In this document: positions 23,341-35,834 of the stretch, piece by piece | Numbering within the stretch: the stretch's first letter is position 1 | Layout of the letters: each line of letters starts with the position of its first letter | From: Armillaria gallica | Lineage: Eukaryota; Basidiomycota; Agaricomycetes; Agaricales; Physalacriaceae | Reading direction: 5' to 3' | Length of the DNA stretch: 64,000 bases | Assembly: GCA_037576215.1 (NCBI GenBank) | Contig: JBANDB010000003.1 | Span: 992,001-1,056,000 of the forward strand | Translations under genes and position numbers: made by a program | Notes under the pieces: generated by a model | What the model saw: the letters and a program-made list of their open reading frames with translations, nothing else | Databases searched by the model: none | What the model was told of the DNA's origin: nothing

Positions 23341-23833
23341 GACGCTCAGGACAAACTCCCAAGTATTGAGGAGGTAAAAGAGACCGCCGCATAGATAACA
23401 ATTCAATCTACTCGGTGGCCAAGGACTTAGTTTCGGCTGGTACGCCTATCACACTTCATAACTGTACTTATATATCACCTGTAGTAACCACCATGCATTC
23501 AAATATACCCGCAACTTCGCAATCAGACCAGAAACTAAGCAAGAATCAAATCACGGAAGACCAAGGAACGGGTGCAGTAGTCATTGAGCTACCGGTTCGA
23601 CGTTTGACAAGTAACCCATTATGGGTGAAAGTGGACGGTAAGTCACCTACCATAGTGACACCCATCATAACAGGATACATGACCTCACGACTTGGGGTGA
23701 CTCCCCAAACAGTGAGGCATGTGTTGCAAAACAGGACCGACTGGATGGGGCAGGGGAACAAGCACACACTGCCCCCCCTGACTTAGCGGCTCTACAGAGT
23801 CCCTGCCTCACAGGGAGTTTCAAGGGAATAGCT
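23341..23833 (+). other. gag-pol junction region of gypsy element 1
   Basis: A short frame at 23415-23786 begins MAKDLVSAGTP. Its counterpart in element 2 (KDLVSSGTPLL) lies inside the pol frame, so this is a coding part of the original polyprotein that has slipped out of frame here. Confidence 0.6.
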
Positions 23834-26800
23834 TTGGTGAAACCTCCTCTGGTAAAAGAGATTACCGTACGGTTACCAAAGTGTAAATCCCATGACAGGG
23901 CTTTTGGGAAAGCTGAGGACGACAACGTCGACTCAGGATTTAGGAAGATGGCCAAGGACCACAATGTTGACGCCGCATTACAGACGACGAGGGACACGGC
24001 AAGGGACTATTTGCCCTTGGTCCTGAAGAATATAGAGGACGAACTGGAGTCATGTAAGAGCCCCTGATCAGTTGCCAATGCCTATTGTGACGAAGGGTGA
24101 CCTGACAATGGGGGAACACCGAATGAAACAAGGGACCTGCAACAGAACACAGGCCCAAAGGAACCAGGCGAAGGTGACCACTCGTTGACGATGAGAAGCG
24201 TAGGCAATCGTCGTCCAGCGGTGTCAGCCCAACCTGCTATCTCTTCACAAGATGGTGCCTTCGAGGAAAGCACCTCCCATTCCATGACCGACCAGAAAGC
24301 CACAGGACAGGAAGCTGCTAGTGCCCAGGCAGTGCAAAGAGGGCATCAGGTAGCTACTTTGGAAGAAGTACCTGATCATGAGGACATTACCAGTTTCATG
24401 ATGAACAAGAACACTAAATTAACCCCTTTAGACTTAGAAACTGTGGTGACCTCACCGATGGTAGTCGAGCCCGTACAGGTTGACACAAAGGTTGAAGAGG
24501 CCCCGCAACTCTCTCGCACTTATACAAGCAGAGAGACCTATAATGAATGGCTTAAACCATTCGGAGCTGAGTGGACTCTGCGCAGCGTAGTACAAGCACG
24601 TACAGAGTCGGAGGCGAAGGCGATCCTAAAGAATTGGATTCACAAGGCACGTGCAGAAGAGGTCATCGACTCAATGATCAAAGCAATGAGGGGGATGAAG
24701 CGAATCAATGCGCTCTGCTGGCTCGAGGAACTACGGAAGCCAAAGCGACTTATCAGCGCACTAAGTGGGAAAGGGAAGGACCTGGTTATCCCCGTCATTC
24801 TCGGGGCACCAGGAACCATTCCCTCAATCACCACAACTGTGTTAGTAGACAGCAGATGCACCAGTAGCACCATCAATCAAAAATTTGTCGAACAACACAA
24901 CATCCTGACTCGACCAACGGCTGCACCAATCCCAGTCTACAATGCCGACAGAACCAAAAACCAAGGAGGATCAATCACCGAATACGCCGAGATTGAACTT
25001 AAAATCGGGGATCATTCTGAACGAATAGATCTAGCCATAACAGATCTTGGTGATAAGGAAATCTTCTTCGGTCACAATTGGTTAGCCCGGCATAATCCAA
25101 TCATCAATTGGAAGACAGGAGGATTAACGTTTGCACAGTGCGAATGCCGCAAGAACCCATTCGTACTACCCGATGCAGATTCCAACGACAAATGGGATGA
25201 GGAACTGGAAGAGGGAGATACCATTCTCGCAATAGATTTCATGCGGGCTATTCTCATACAGGCTCATCACACCAATAACTTAGCCGCCACAGCCAACGCA
25301 GACAAGGAAACCAAGACATTCAAAGAAATGGTCCCAGAGTGGTGTCGGGATTTCAATGATCTGTTCAACAAAGACAGTTTCGACAAACTCCCTGAACCAA
25401 AGATGTGGGATCATGCTATCGAACTCACTCCAAACACGAGCGCCAATCTAGATTGCAAGGTCTACCCCTTGAACAGGAACGAAGAAGCGGAACTTGACAA
25501 GTTCTTGGACAAGAATCTCTCGAGTGGACGAATATGACCATCCAAGTCACCCATGGCCTCGCCATTCTTCTTCGTCAAAAAGAAGGACAGCAAGTTATGA
25601 CCAGTCCAGGATTATCAGAAGCTCAATGAGATGACGATTAAAAACTGTTATCCGCTTCCGCTTATCTCAGAACTAATGGACAAGTTGCGGGGCACCAAGT
25701 ATTTTTCCAAGCTCGACATTCAGTGGGGTTACAACAATGTACGCATCAAAAGTGGCGACAAATGGAAGGCAGCGTTCAGAACTAATTGGGGGTTGTTCGA
25801 ACCCACGGTTATGTTCTTCAGACTCACCAACTCGCCCGCCACCTTCCAGTGGATGATGAATGACATATTCAAAAATCTCATTGCATCAGGCGCTGTCACA
25901 GTGTACCTCGATGATATTCTCATCATGTCCAAGACCAAGGAGGAGCATCACCGCATCACACGCAAAGTTTTAAGACTTCTCTGAAAGAACAAGCTATTCC
26001 TTAAAGCAGAGAAATGCAAGTTCGAAACCTTGGAAACAGAGTACCTCGGAGTCATCATCAGTGAAGGGAGCATCCACATGGACCCAGTCAAGATCGCGGG
26101 GATCACAGAATGGCCTGTACCAACCAAGAAAGTGCAGTTGCAGTCGTTCTTAGGCTTTACCAATTTCTACAGACGTTTCATCAAAGGATACAGCAAGGTC
26201 GTCAAGCCGATGACCCAGCTGACAGGAAACGATCTGTGGAAATGGGGAAAAGCACAACAGGACGCGTTCGAGGAGTTGAAGAGACTGCTGGCCAAAGAAG
26301 TGGTACTGGCAATACCCACAGACAAAGGGAGGTTCCATGTGGAGGCGGACGCAAGTGAAGGAGCCATAGGGGCAGTTCTATCCCAAGAACAAGACAGCAA
26401 ATGGCACCCAGTCGCGTTTCTGTCCAAGTCCCTCACAGTTATGGAACGAAATTATGAAATTTATGACAAAGAACTACTCGCAATCATGCTTGCGCTCGAT
26501 GAGTGGAGGCACTATCTAATGGGTGCAGCTCAGGACTTCGAAATATGGACAGATCACCAAAATCTGCAATATTTCCGAAAGCCCTAAAAACTCAACCGAC
26601 GACAAGCACGTTGGGTTACTGAGCTGGCCAAATACCATTTCACACTGCACCACAAATCAGGAACTGCGAACAAAAAGGCCGACTTACTCAGTCGCAGAGC
26701 AGATCACGAGCAAGGAAAGGAGGACAACGATGAGGTTATCGTCCTCAAACCCGAGCACTTCCGGGCACTAGTCATGCCCACTATCGAGGAAACCCATTCC

Positions 26801-28408
26801 AAGATAAAGCAAGCCACGCTCGACCACCACCGATGGGACAAGAACATTGCGACTTCCCTTAACCATGACCAAGGACTGAAAATGGATGACAGGCTGATCT
26901 TTTACGACTCCCGCATTTACGTTCCTTCTGACCATGCATTACGAGGTGAAATAATCGCACAAGTTCACGACCACATCACGGCGGGACACCCCAGCATAGA
27001 AAAGACTAAAGAACTCGTCTTACGAGAATATTGGTGGCCCAGGATGAAAAAAGACATAGAGGACTATGTCCGCGGCTGCGAAACATGCCAACGAACCAAA
27101 CCTAGCACTCAAGCAAAAGCAGTGCCACTTCATCCAAACGCAATACCCTCCCAACCATGGACTCATATCTCTGTCGACATGGTGATTGGTTTACCGAAGA
27201 GTAATGGTTTTGACGCAATCCTAATGATCGTTGACCGTTTCTCTAAGGAAATCATACCTGTCGCATGTACAACAGAGATGTCATCGGAAGGGTGGGCCAA
27301 AATCCTACGAGACAAAGTTTATGCCAGACATGGGATGCCACAAGTCATCATCAGCGACAGAGGCACCGTGTTTGTATCCAAGTTCATGAAAGACCTTTAT
27401 GACTTGCTTCAAATCAAGGCAAACATATCCACCGCCTATCACCCACAAACTCATGGGCAGACTGAACGAGCCAATCAGGAGGTTGAAAAATACCTCCGAA
27501 TCTTCGTCAATCACCGTCAGAACAACTGGGTTGAATGGCTCTCCCTTGTGGCTTTTGCTCACAATAACTGCACCCACTCCGCTACAGGCAAAAGTCCCTT
27601 CGAGATTAACTACGGCTATAACGCTGACCTTCTCCCTGGTGCAAAACCCTGAGCACCCTTCAGAACACCGGCCTCTACCACATTTGTTTCACAGATGCAG
27701 AAAATCCATGCTGAGGCAAAGCAAGCACTCGAGAAAGCTGCCGACCAGATGAAAGCCCAATACGACAAAAAGAAGCGACCTGCAGTGGAATACCAAGTAG
27801 GAGACAAGGTATGGCTCGACACGACCAACCTCAATCTCCCACATCCCAAGAAAAAACTCGCAGACAAAAGAACGGGCCCATTCCCCATCATCACCAAAGT
27901 CGGAGCTTCGGCATATAAATTAAAACTCCCAACAGGCTGGTGCATCCATCCAGTATTCAACGAATCACTCCTGACGCCTTACATGCCACCCGCATTCCCT
28001 AACCAAGAACAGCCACCTCCGCCACTGCCTGATCTTATTGACGGTGAAGAGCACTACGAAATCGAGCAAGTACTCGACCAGAGAGACCAAAAGGTCAGAG
28101 GAAAGGCTGGGGAACTGTGGCACTGGGTCACAGACTACTTTGTCAAATGGAAAGGATATGGACCAGAATCAAACAGCTGGGTAAAGGAAGAAGACATGGA
28201 TGCCGATGAGCTCGTCGATGACTACCTCAAGCAGCACGTCGACTCGATCATCCAGAAAAAGAAAACCGAGGACTGGCAGTCTTACACAGACAAGAACACA
28301 GGAAAGAAGGTGTGGTACGACCAAGAGCCACTATGGGATTTATTCGGCGGCAACGACAACCCTTCGACATATACGAAATCGCCGTATGAACCAACACAAA
28401 TACCATAA
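23834..28408 (+). pseudogene. pol region of gypsy element 1 (protease, RT, RNase H, integrase, chromodomain)
   Basis: One frame holds all domains in order. Protease, near 24840: VDSRCTSS, where element 2 has the normal DSG. Reverse transcriptase: PSKSPMASPFFFVKKKD to [13 protein letters not shown] at about 25890-25930, with the YLDD core kept. RNase H: VEADASEGAIGAVLSQ, NYEIYDKELLAI, WTDHQNLQYF. Integrase: HHCC finger ending CETCQRTK, catalytic Asp in HISVDMV and IISDRG, Glu in GQTERANQ. A GPY-like block follows, then the chromodomain YEIEQVL..YFVKWKGYGPESNSW. Stops at 24065, 24098, 25535, 25598, 25982, 26585 (TAA) and 27650 break the frame; six of the seven are TGA. Pol copies and integrates the element; this one cannot. 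Confidence 0.93.
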
Positions 28409-28602
28409 CTCAGATCTGATTCACCCCTTCCTCTCCTGCAACCACCTACGTGAAATATTCACCTCTTCGTTCGGTCCCTTGCATATAGGGATCAAAGAAA
28501 AGAGCAGCGCAGACATTTAGGCTGTGGCCCTCCCTTTGGGTCCAGAATTGCAGTGAAGAAGACGGGAAGATAGGCATACTGGCAGTTGGGACACCTGCCT
28601 TA

Positions 28603-28614
28603 ACAGGGGGGTAA
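28603..28614 (+). other. Polypurine tract of gypsy element 1
   Basis: ACAGGGGGGTAA lies directly before the 3' LTR, the usual place of the plus-strand primer. Element 2 has AAGAAGGGGGTGA at the matching place. Confidence 0.7.
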
Positions 28615-29060
28615 TGTTACGATTTATTCATTTTCTGACCTAAGCACCTCTTATCTTATCTTATCTTTGGCGCTTACCCTTATCTTATCTTTAGATCCAC
28701 AACTCCATGGAGCCTTCATAAATCTTCACATCACTATCGTGTCACACTTGGTCAACATGTACTCGACATGTATCCAACACATATTATTCTCGGCTACCGT
28801 GTACTTGGCTTATTCACTTTCTAACATGGTACCCTCATCTTAGCACCATTTACAGACCCTCACTTTAGTATATAAGTAGTGTACTCAAAGCTGTATATTC
28901 CCTAGCTTGGAGCTAAAGTTTATTCATACCGAAACATACTCCTTCTCGCTAAGCGCTACTAAAGTTAGTCTTGGGCGTCAATCATCTAAGGACTAGTTGG
29001 TGACTGTACAAATGCGATACAGCTGAACTATTTACCTTTGATTGAAGTTCAGGTCTTACA
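28615..29060 (+). repeat. 3' LTR of gypsy element 1
   Basis: Same length as the 5' LTR (446 bases), same ends, followed by the duplication GCTGG. Confidence 0.95.
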
Positions 29061-29082
29061 GCTGGATAGAGCTCAAATGGCA

Positions 29083-29535
29083 CTACTCCTCATAATACTT
29101 CAGCAATTTTGCATCATTAAAGCCCTTCTGGGGCTCAAAAAGTAATGCGACATCTATTTTATGACTCTTTCTACCAATTCTGTTGATTTTAAAGCAGGAC
29201 ATGTATCCAATGAGAATATACACCACAAATAAGGCAGATGAAGTACTTAAAACCAGGTTTTTTGGAAGTAGATATGACCCTACACAGGCATAACACCATA
29301 AACTGCCAAATAAATGGTATGTAGCATTTATATAGTGCACCATGAACTCATATTTAATGTTTCCCTGAGTATAATATGCTACAACTGTATCCAATACCAC
29401 AAACGAGCTTACAAACTTTTGTGATTTTCATATTGAATCAACTTGCACTTAAGGCTTCAAGTCAGTAAAGAGGTACATACGTGTAGATCAGGGTGGATCG
29501 GACACCTGAAGCCAGTAGTAAGATGTAAATAGTAC
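29083..29535 (-). pseudogene. C-terminal part of a multi-pass membrane protein, family unknown
   Basis: Minus-strand exons: TIYILLLASGVRSTLIYT with a GTATGT donor near 29480, then after an AAG acceptor SFVVLDTVVAYYTQGN (with or without a small intron), and a long run ending NRIGRRK-like and FEPQKGFNDAKLLKYYEE at 29083. Four hydrophobic helices are visible, among them HLFGSLWCYACVGSYLL and SSALFVVYILIGYMSCF. The gypsy element lies only about 20 bases past the stop. The upstream exons were not found. I do not recognise the family, and whether it is still expressed is unclear. Confidence 0.4.
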
Positions 29536-31130
29536 TATTAGCAGAAAGAATTACATTCATTGAGACATGGTACAGGACCACAGAACTGAACTACTGTTCA
29601 AAATGTACAAAATTCGAAGTTTTGATGATTAAATAAGGAATATCAACAAATTATGAGCATTTAAAGTCTTACAAACTACATACATACATTGTAAATAGTT
29701 GAAAATTTATATCCTGTGCCTTTCCAAGGCCTCAGAATGAGTCATTCAAGCAGAGGGTGCATTCCGAGGGTGTATTCCATATTCCATTCACTCGATCACC
29801 TCAGACCGAAGTCCACACAGCAATTGAGTGGCTGTGTGGCTTCTTTTTCTCTCTCTCACCATCACCTCCTCTTGTCTCTATATCAGTATAGCATGCAAAT
29901 AGTGCTTTCTCAATGTAAAAATTGTAAGTTTCATTCATTTCTTTACTTTTACTATTGTTTTAGGTATATTCAGTGCATCTGGCATCTCCAAAAGGCCTAG
30001 ATTGCATGTATCCTGCCCCTCAGGATGCATGTAAGCCCTCACTCAAGGCAGCGCTATGATGTACACATCCACAATGATGACAATGACACCAGGAGGGTCT
30101 ACAACAATGATGAGCTATGCTGACTGCCACCATGGTTCTAAATTCGACCCCCATCCCCACCCTGACTGACCCACCACCCTTGACATTGACATCAGTGTGA
30201 ATCACCACTGCACATGACTTCTGTATACTACAAGAGTGTATACTGCATCCCAGGAATCAACATTGGCCATCATCTGGGTGTGGAAAGAGCTACTGAAGGT
30301 GCAAATGGCCACAATATCAATAACCAATGAGACAACAGCAACAATGACAATGAGGGTGGGTCCAGTTATACTCTGCTGCAGTGCCATGAGATGACATATG
30401 AGAGGGATGTTATGGAAGGAGAGCATGGATGGAAGACATAGGAAGGCAGGAAACATTGAGGAGAAGGGCAGGATGAGCATTGGGATCCTGACCACAGACA
30501 ATGATGATGATGACTTCGCCCTTCTGGGCATCAAGAATGGACTTGAGGATACATTCCATGTGCCCAGAATCTATGCCCCACGATGACTACCACCATCTCC
30601 ACTGCCCACTCACCGAATTCCAACATCAGCCTGTCCCACTTCACCCATGCACCCCAGCAACCTCAAATCCATGTACTCCCCATTGTTTGGGTGGGGGAAC
30701 ATGAATATAATGTGTGCCAGGCCTCCTGATGCCCCAGTCATTGAGCGTCAGCACCCCATCCCCACCTCTTCTGTCCAATTCTTGCTCCTACAGTCTATCC
30801 ACCACTGCAAGGACCTCACCAGCCCCATTTTCAACATTGGGGATTCCAGCGGTGGGGTCTGTTTCCCTCTTTGATCTCTCCATTGCCATGAAATTGGTAC
30901 CGGTGCCTCTCTGCCCTTTTTCCCTGTCTCACTGACATCTTGACTGCCATGACGACCCTGAGACTGTCTGTTTGGACATATAGAATCCCCATGCCCTTGA
31001 TGAACACCCCCACCATGCTCTCCAATAATCCATACCCCTGCAGTGCTCACTGCAAAGGCATATATTTTATTTTATTTTATAAATATTGTATTTACACCTA
31101 TATAATCAACATATTTTACATGTATTCAAA
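29536..31130. other. CpG-poor stretch, no gene recognised
   Basis: No coding segment that I can defend. Open frames on both strands at 30200-31050 have no conserved motif. Confidence 0.4.
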
Positions 31131-31204
31131 GGTCTAGTGGTGTAGTGGTAATGTTGGTTGTTGCTAGGAATTTGAGTTAGTAGTTGGAAGGTTCAAATCC
31201 TTTT
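31131..31204 (+). ncRNA. tRNA-like Pol III unit (SINE head or decayed tRNA)
   Basis: Box A TGGTGTAGTGG (31138-31148) and box B GGTTCAAATCC (31190-31200) are spaced as in tRNA genes. The T-arm GAAGG/CCTTT pairs around a TTCAAAT loop. The 5' acceptor GGTCTAG has no partner at the 3' side, so it is not a working tRNA. TTTT follows box B and an A-rich run (31231-31240) lies a little further on. A tRNA-derived SINE head is the simplest reading. Confidence 0.5.
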
Positions 31205-33237
31205 GTATGCATTCCTTGTCTTTTAATCTAGAAAAAAAAGATAATCCAAGCTCATGTTAATGAATCCAACATTTTGCTTGCACCTCTTGTCAGAGTCACA
31301 TTGGGAGTGTGTTCTAAAATATATTTTTAGGTCAAGCATATTTTTGCCCATCCCAGCAATGAGTGGGAGGGCATGAAATTGAGCTCAATGCCTGGCATGG
31401 CATTAAGCTGGCTATTTTGCCTGTGGCAGTGCCTCAAGCTGATGACAAAGAAAACTGGATTCGAAATATAGGCTACTTGTGTAAATGTGGAGCTAGCCAG
31501 CAGCTGGCTAGCTCCACTGAGGATACATTGGGTTTTTGTGGCTAGGTCCAGGATGAGAGACAAATATTGGCAGCCACAGGTGAAAGCTCACCATCAGTTT
31601 GTGTGTCAAACTGGGCATCATTGTTTTCCTCTTTGTCTGAACAGCCAGGACAGCTCCCAAGTAACCAGGCCATCCAACTCTGATTAACATCAGACAACAG
31701 TGATCTAGGTGAAAAGTGTGGGGATCCTGACCCTGCTATCTCAAAGCTGAGATTGAGGGCAGGCTGTTGCTGGATGAAATATTGAATGAGTTGAAATTTA
31801 GAGGACATAGCAGCTGCGAGATATGCTGCATAGTCAGGTTAGCAACAATTGAGACAAGAGAATAGGGGGGAAAACCCCAAGTCATCAAAATCACCTGTGG
31901 GACATTCACACTAACTCTCTTGTACATATGACCCTTCCCTGCTACTGAAAGCAAGATGATGGCCTGTATAGCATTGTGGACATCTTCATACCACACATAC
32001 AGCCAGAGCTTATCATGCCTATATAAAACTAGTCAGTCATGAGACAAGGGAGGATGACACTCTCACCTTTTGTGCTTGGATATCAGCATGCAGCTGCCAA
32101 ACTACCTGAAGAATGTTCAATATTTGGACTTTTCAACATAGCAAGCCTTATCAAACTACATGAATAGTGTTCATGGCAATACCTAGACTGCGGTGCTCAT
32201 CTGGATAGGCAACCTCACCATCTTCCATGAAAGAGCCATTGACCATTGCTGCCATGATGGTCAATCTGTCCAACAAATCCTCGAACTTGGTGATGCAACA
32301 TTGTGCAAGGTCCATGGGGAATAGATTTTGTCATGAGGCAACATATCATCCTCAGCTCAAGCAGACAGCTACCATTCTCTTCAAGTCATAGACACCATCA
32401 TCAGCTCCTGCACATAGAAGTGCAATAGTGCTGAACATAGGGAGAGATGCTTGGAAAGGGACAGTGAAGGGAATCATCACTAATGGATGGAGGAGCATGG
32501 TGGTCATCGCTGATGGCCATGGAGACACCATGGGGGGAATGAATGTCAGATGAATTTGAAGATGGGGCTCGCAGCCGGCCTGCAGTGGGTTATAGGCTGT
32601 AATATTGGCACTGGGCAAGGGCAGCAGCAGTGGGGACATTAATGAATATATCACCATTGTCTTCACAGCATCCATTGTGTCCTTTGGTGGTGAATTAGTG
32701 GCCAAATAATATCACCGTCGTCACTGTTATTAGCCATTGGGGCCTTGCTCCCATTCTCCCACTCTTCCTAGCCTCACCTACATTTCATCTACCCTCCACA
32801 GCTCAGTACCACTCTCATACATCATATCCCTTCACAAGCAAGCTACACTTCCCACTCACTATGCAGGTTGTGGTTGTCGTGTCATTGAGGTCCCAGATAT
32901 GCTGGTGGCTAGGACACTTGCATATGGCCCCATACTTCCAGATGGCATCCGATATTGGATATTCCTATCAAGTCGACATTGTTTTGTGTATAAATTGTTG
33001 GTGTTGGCTGTGATTAAAGCAGATCTTTGTGTAGGGAAATCAGGGTGGGTTGGCAGTCATACTGGGGGGGCATACTGGAAGATATATTGGCTCACGACAG
33101 TGGCAAGCCTGATCATTTACAGGACAGGACATTCTAAAAGGGATGGTGGGTGTACTCAATGTCGCTTGCAGGATGTGCAGCCTTGTTGGAGGGCTTACAT
33201 GTTGAATGGGACATATTGAGCTCTCAGATCTCTGAGC
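31205..33237. other. CpG-poor stretch, mostly unrecognised; holds a palindrome
   Basis: Apart from the palindrome at 31487-31517, nothing could be assigned. A 160-codon plus-strand frame at 32737-33219 and a 117-codon minus-strand frame at 32352-32705 show no known motif. Confidence 0.4.
31487..31517. repeat. 31 bp perfect palindrome sharing arms with 19921-19950
   Basis: The 15-base arms GTGGAGCTAGCCAGC and GCTGGCTAGCTCCAC surround a single central A. The inner TGGAGCTAGCCA is identical to the arm of the palindrome 11.5 kb away, while the surrounding sequence is not clearly related. Confidence 0.9.
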
Positions 33238-33893
33238 TAGTGTTGCCACAGCTCAACTCAACTCAACTCGGCTTGACTTTGGATGACTTGGCTCCAGAAC
33301 GACTCTGAAGTCAAATGAAAGATTGACTTTGGCTCGACTTGGCTCCAAGTCACAGAGCTGTGACAAGTCATTGATTGTCTATCCAAATAGGAAAGTGCAA
33401 AAAGTAAACTTCAATAACTGATGATTCATAGGCAAAGTTCATTTCAAATGCCTGAATAAATGTAGATGTATCTAATTTTCATGTTTTCCAAGAGTTGTTG
33501 TGGTATACAAGTGTAACTTGTTGGCATGAGAAAATAGAGCAGCAAAAATGTGGCCATTTAGATATTATTTTCTCACATTACTTAATTTAGATGCCCACCT
33601 GCCACCAGTCAGTAATTCATTAGGGTACCAAGTGGTCGTCACTCTAAGACAGACTAATTGTATCAGTTAATATCCTGTGTACATAAATAATGGTCTAGGC
33701 ACAATAGGTCAAGGTAGAGACACCTCTTCCAAAATTGGATAGAGTCATCGACTCAGCCAACTTCAAGCCATTAAAGTTGAGTTGAAGCCAAGTCAAGCCG
33801 TTTTGCACCCGAGTCATTTTTGTGACTCAGCTGAGTCAAATTCCAACTCCACTCAACGACTTGGCAACTCTGAGCCGAGCTGTGGCAACACTA
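33238..33893. mobile_element. 656 bp hAT-type MITE
   Basis: The terminal inverted repeats TAGTGTTGCCACAGCTC and GAGCTGTGGCAACACTA are perfect over 17 bases. Both sides carry the 8 bp duplication CTCTGAGC (33230-33237, 33894-33901). Short subterminal motifs (ACTCA, GACTTGGCTC, GACTTTGG and their complements) are repeated near both ends, as expected for hAT transposase sites. There is no coding capacity, so it needs a transposase from elsewhere. Confidence 0.92.
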
Positions 33894-33901
33894 CTCTGAG
33901 C

Positions 33902-34308
33902 CAGCCAGAGACATTGAGAAATCTAAAATACCTAAATAAGCAATACTTAAGAGTGAATAAAATATACCATTATTCTTATTGAGGATCATTTTATAAGCAG
34001 ACTGAGAGGGTGAGATGGAGGTAGCGACGGATGGCCATACATGACCTGAATGAAAGAGAGTGGTAATGTATTCCCAGGCTTTTGATGAATGAGCTCTTTT
34101 GTCCCACAATTTGGCCCAGGAGCTATTTGGCAATGTCTGGATAGCATTAATCCCATGATTAAAATAAGTATAATGACCAATAACCTATATATATAGGACT
34201 CAGAAATATGGCATATATGAGGGATGATGGGTATGGGTCCATTAGAAGCAGCAGCAATTACTGCAGGTTCAGCTTTGGGGAGTTTGTCAACAAATTGGTG
34301 ATGAGCCT
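33902..34308. other. spacer, nothing recognised
   Basis: A+T-rich sequence between the hAT MITE and the left end of TIR element copy D. Confidence 0.4.
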
Positions 34309-35834
34309 AGACTTCCATGGCAATGGCAACACTAACTCAGAATGAGATTGGGTAATTAACATAGTAGCATGGCAATCAAGGCAATCATGTGTGCAAGTGG
34401 GTTCAGGGCACCTCCATGCAGTAAATTAATTCCTCTATACACAAGTATACACTGCAACTTTAAGTTAGCAAAGTAGTACTGCTTGGTACTCAAGTACTAG
34501 ATGCTCTGGCTGTAAGTCAGTAGGGATCTCTCGAAACAAGAGGAGACAGACATGGGTATGACATGAATACCATGAATCCATATGAGAAAACATGAGACGA
34601 GACTAAAAAACTTCGCTAGACAGTAATCTGAGCAGGGTGAATGGTAGAAAATAGACTAAATGGTCAGCAATAGTCTAAGAGTGAGCAATGCGATGAGAAA
34701 ACAGGGATTGAGACTGAGCGAGGTGAGAGAAAACATGGAACTATGAAAACTGGTGATGATACTGGTCCTATACAGTGTGATAGTGCTGAGTCAATGTCAA
34801 AACTAACTTTCAAGTCCACTCGAGAGACTGTCCTATACTGATGCTATATGAAAACTTGCTGAAACTGATCCTAAGTCTGCTCTGAGACTACCCAAGTGGG
34901 CAATGATAACGATGGCAAAAGAGAAAAGGTGAAAACTCCAATGGTGTAAAAGTGAAATGATGACAGCCTAATAAAAGATAACGGGGACAAGGTATGGCAT
35001 GGTGATTACATACTGGCACAATATGAGCATGCACCAATAGTGTTAAGAGTGAAGAGCAAATGTCAAGAGACTCTTCACAGTTAAGAACCGTGGAATAACT
35101 CTGGTGAGTTCAAGAGTTGACATGTGATCGAGAATATGCTGGGGTAAATGGTATATTGCTGTAGAACAGTGAATAAACATTGTTTACTTCGCGATAGACT
35201 AGAGTGTGACAATAATTGACATAGACTGTGGTCAACTGGAGATGAACTAACTTTTTAACTATCTTTTCTAGCTAGTTTTTATACTACAAGTATGGATTTA
35301 TAAATAGAGTAAATATGCGAGACTTTGTAAGGCTGTAAGGCCTTGGCTTTGTAAAAATCATAGGAAACATATGGTCCTTTGTCTTCTAAAGTAACAGCAA
35401 CTTGTTGACATTGCCATGTATGGACATGAACTGTATGGGGTTATTGAGCAATGCACGGATTGTTAGGTGCTGTTTAGCTGCAGATTACTGGGTGATAGTC
35501 ATCGTACTGAGGAGTATGCATGGGGCAATGTTTCCTTGAGACCTTAGCAAAGTAACAGCCTTAGTAAACATGGTCTGTAGTTGCCATAGCTGTAATTATT
35601 GTAGCTGGGAGGATACTCACATCAATCACGACATTTTCATTAAGTGATCAATGAGTGCGTCAACTGGGTGCTTCTGAGTGATGTGGCAATTCCTTTTTAG
35701 GGTGATTATCGATCAAAGGTGCCTTGCCATGATGGAATATGGAAATGATGATGCATAATGAGATGAGATGGATAGCAAAGCACATGAGTGGTTGCTGTAG
35801 GATGAAAGTGGTATCAGTGTGTGTGCAATCATTG

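Larger units (their letters stand above)
20434..29060 (+). mobile_element. Ty3/gypsy chromovirus, element 1 (complete structure, dead coding region)
   Basis: Two 446 bp LTRs in direct orientation (20434-20879, 28615-29060) begin TGTTA and end CTTACA. Perfect 5 bp duplications GCTGG flank the element (20429-20433, 29061-29065). Inside are a primer-binding site, a short hydrophobic leader frame, gag with a zinc knuckle, then protease, reverse transcriptase, RNase H, integrase and a chromodomain in one pol frame, and a purine-rich tract before the 3' LTR. The order and the C-terminal chromodomain place it among chromoviruses, near the Tf1/sushi type. Seven in-frame stops in pol and four in the 5' gag frame make it inactive. 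Confidence 0.95.

Noticed and set aside
31131..31204. Functional tRNA gene
   Set aside because: The acceptor stem has no 3' partner and the anticodon arm does not pair well, so only a tRNA-derived unit is claimed.
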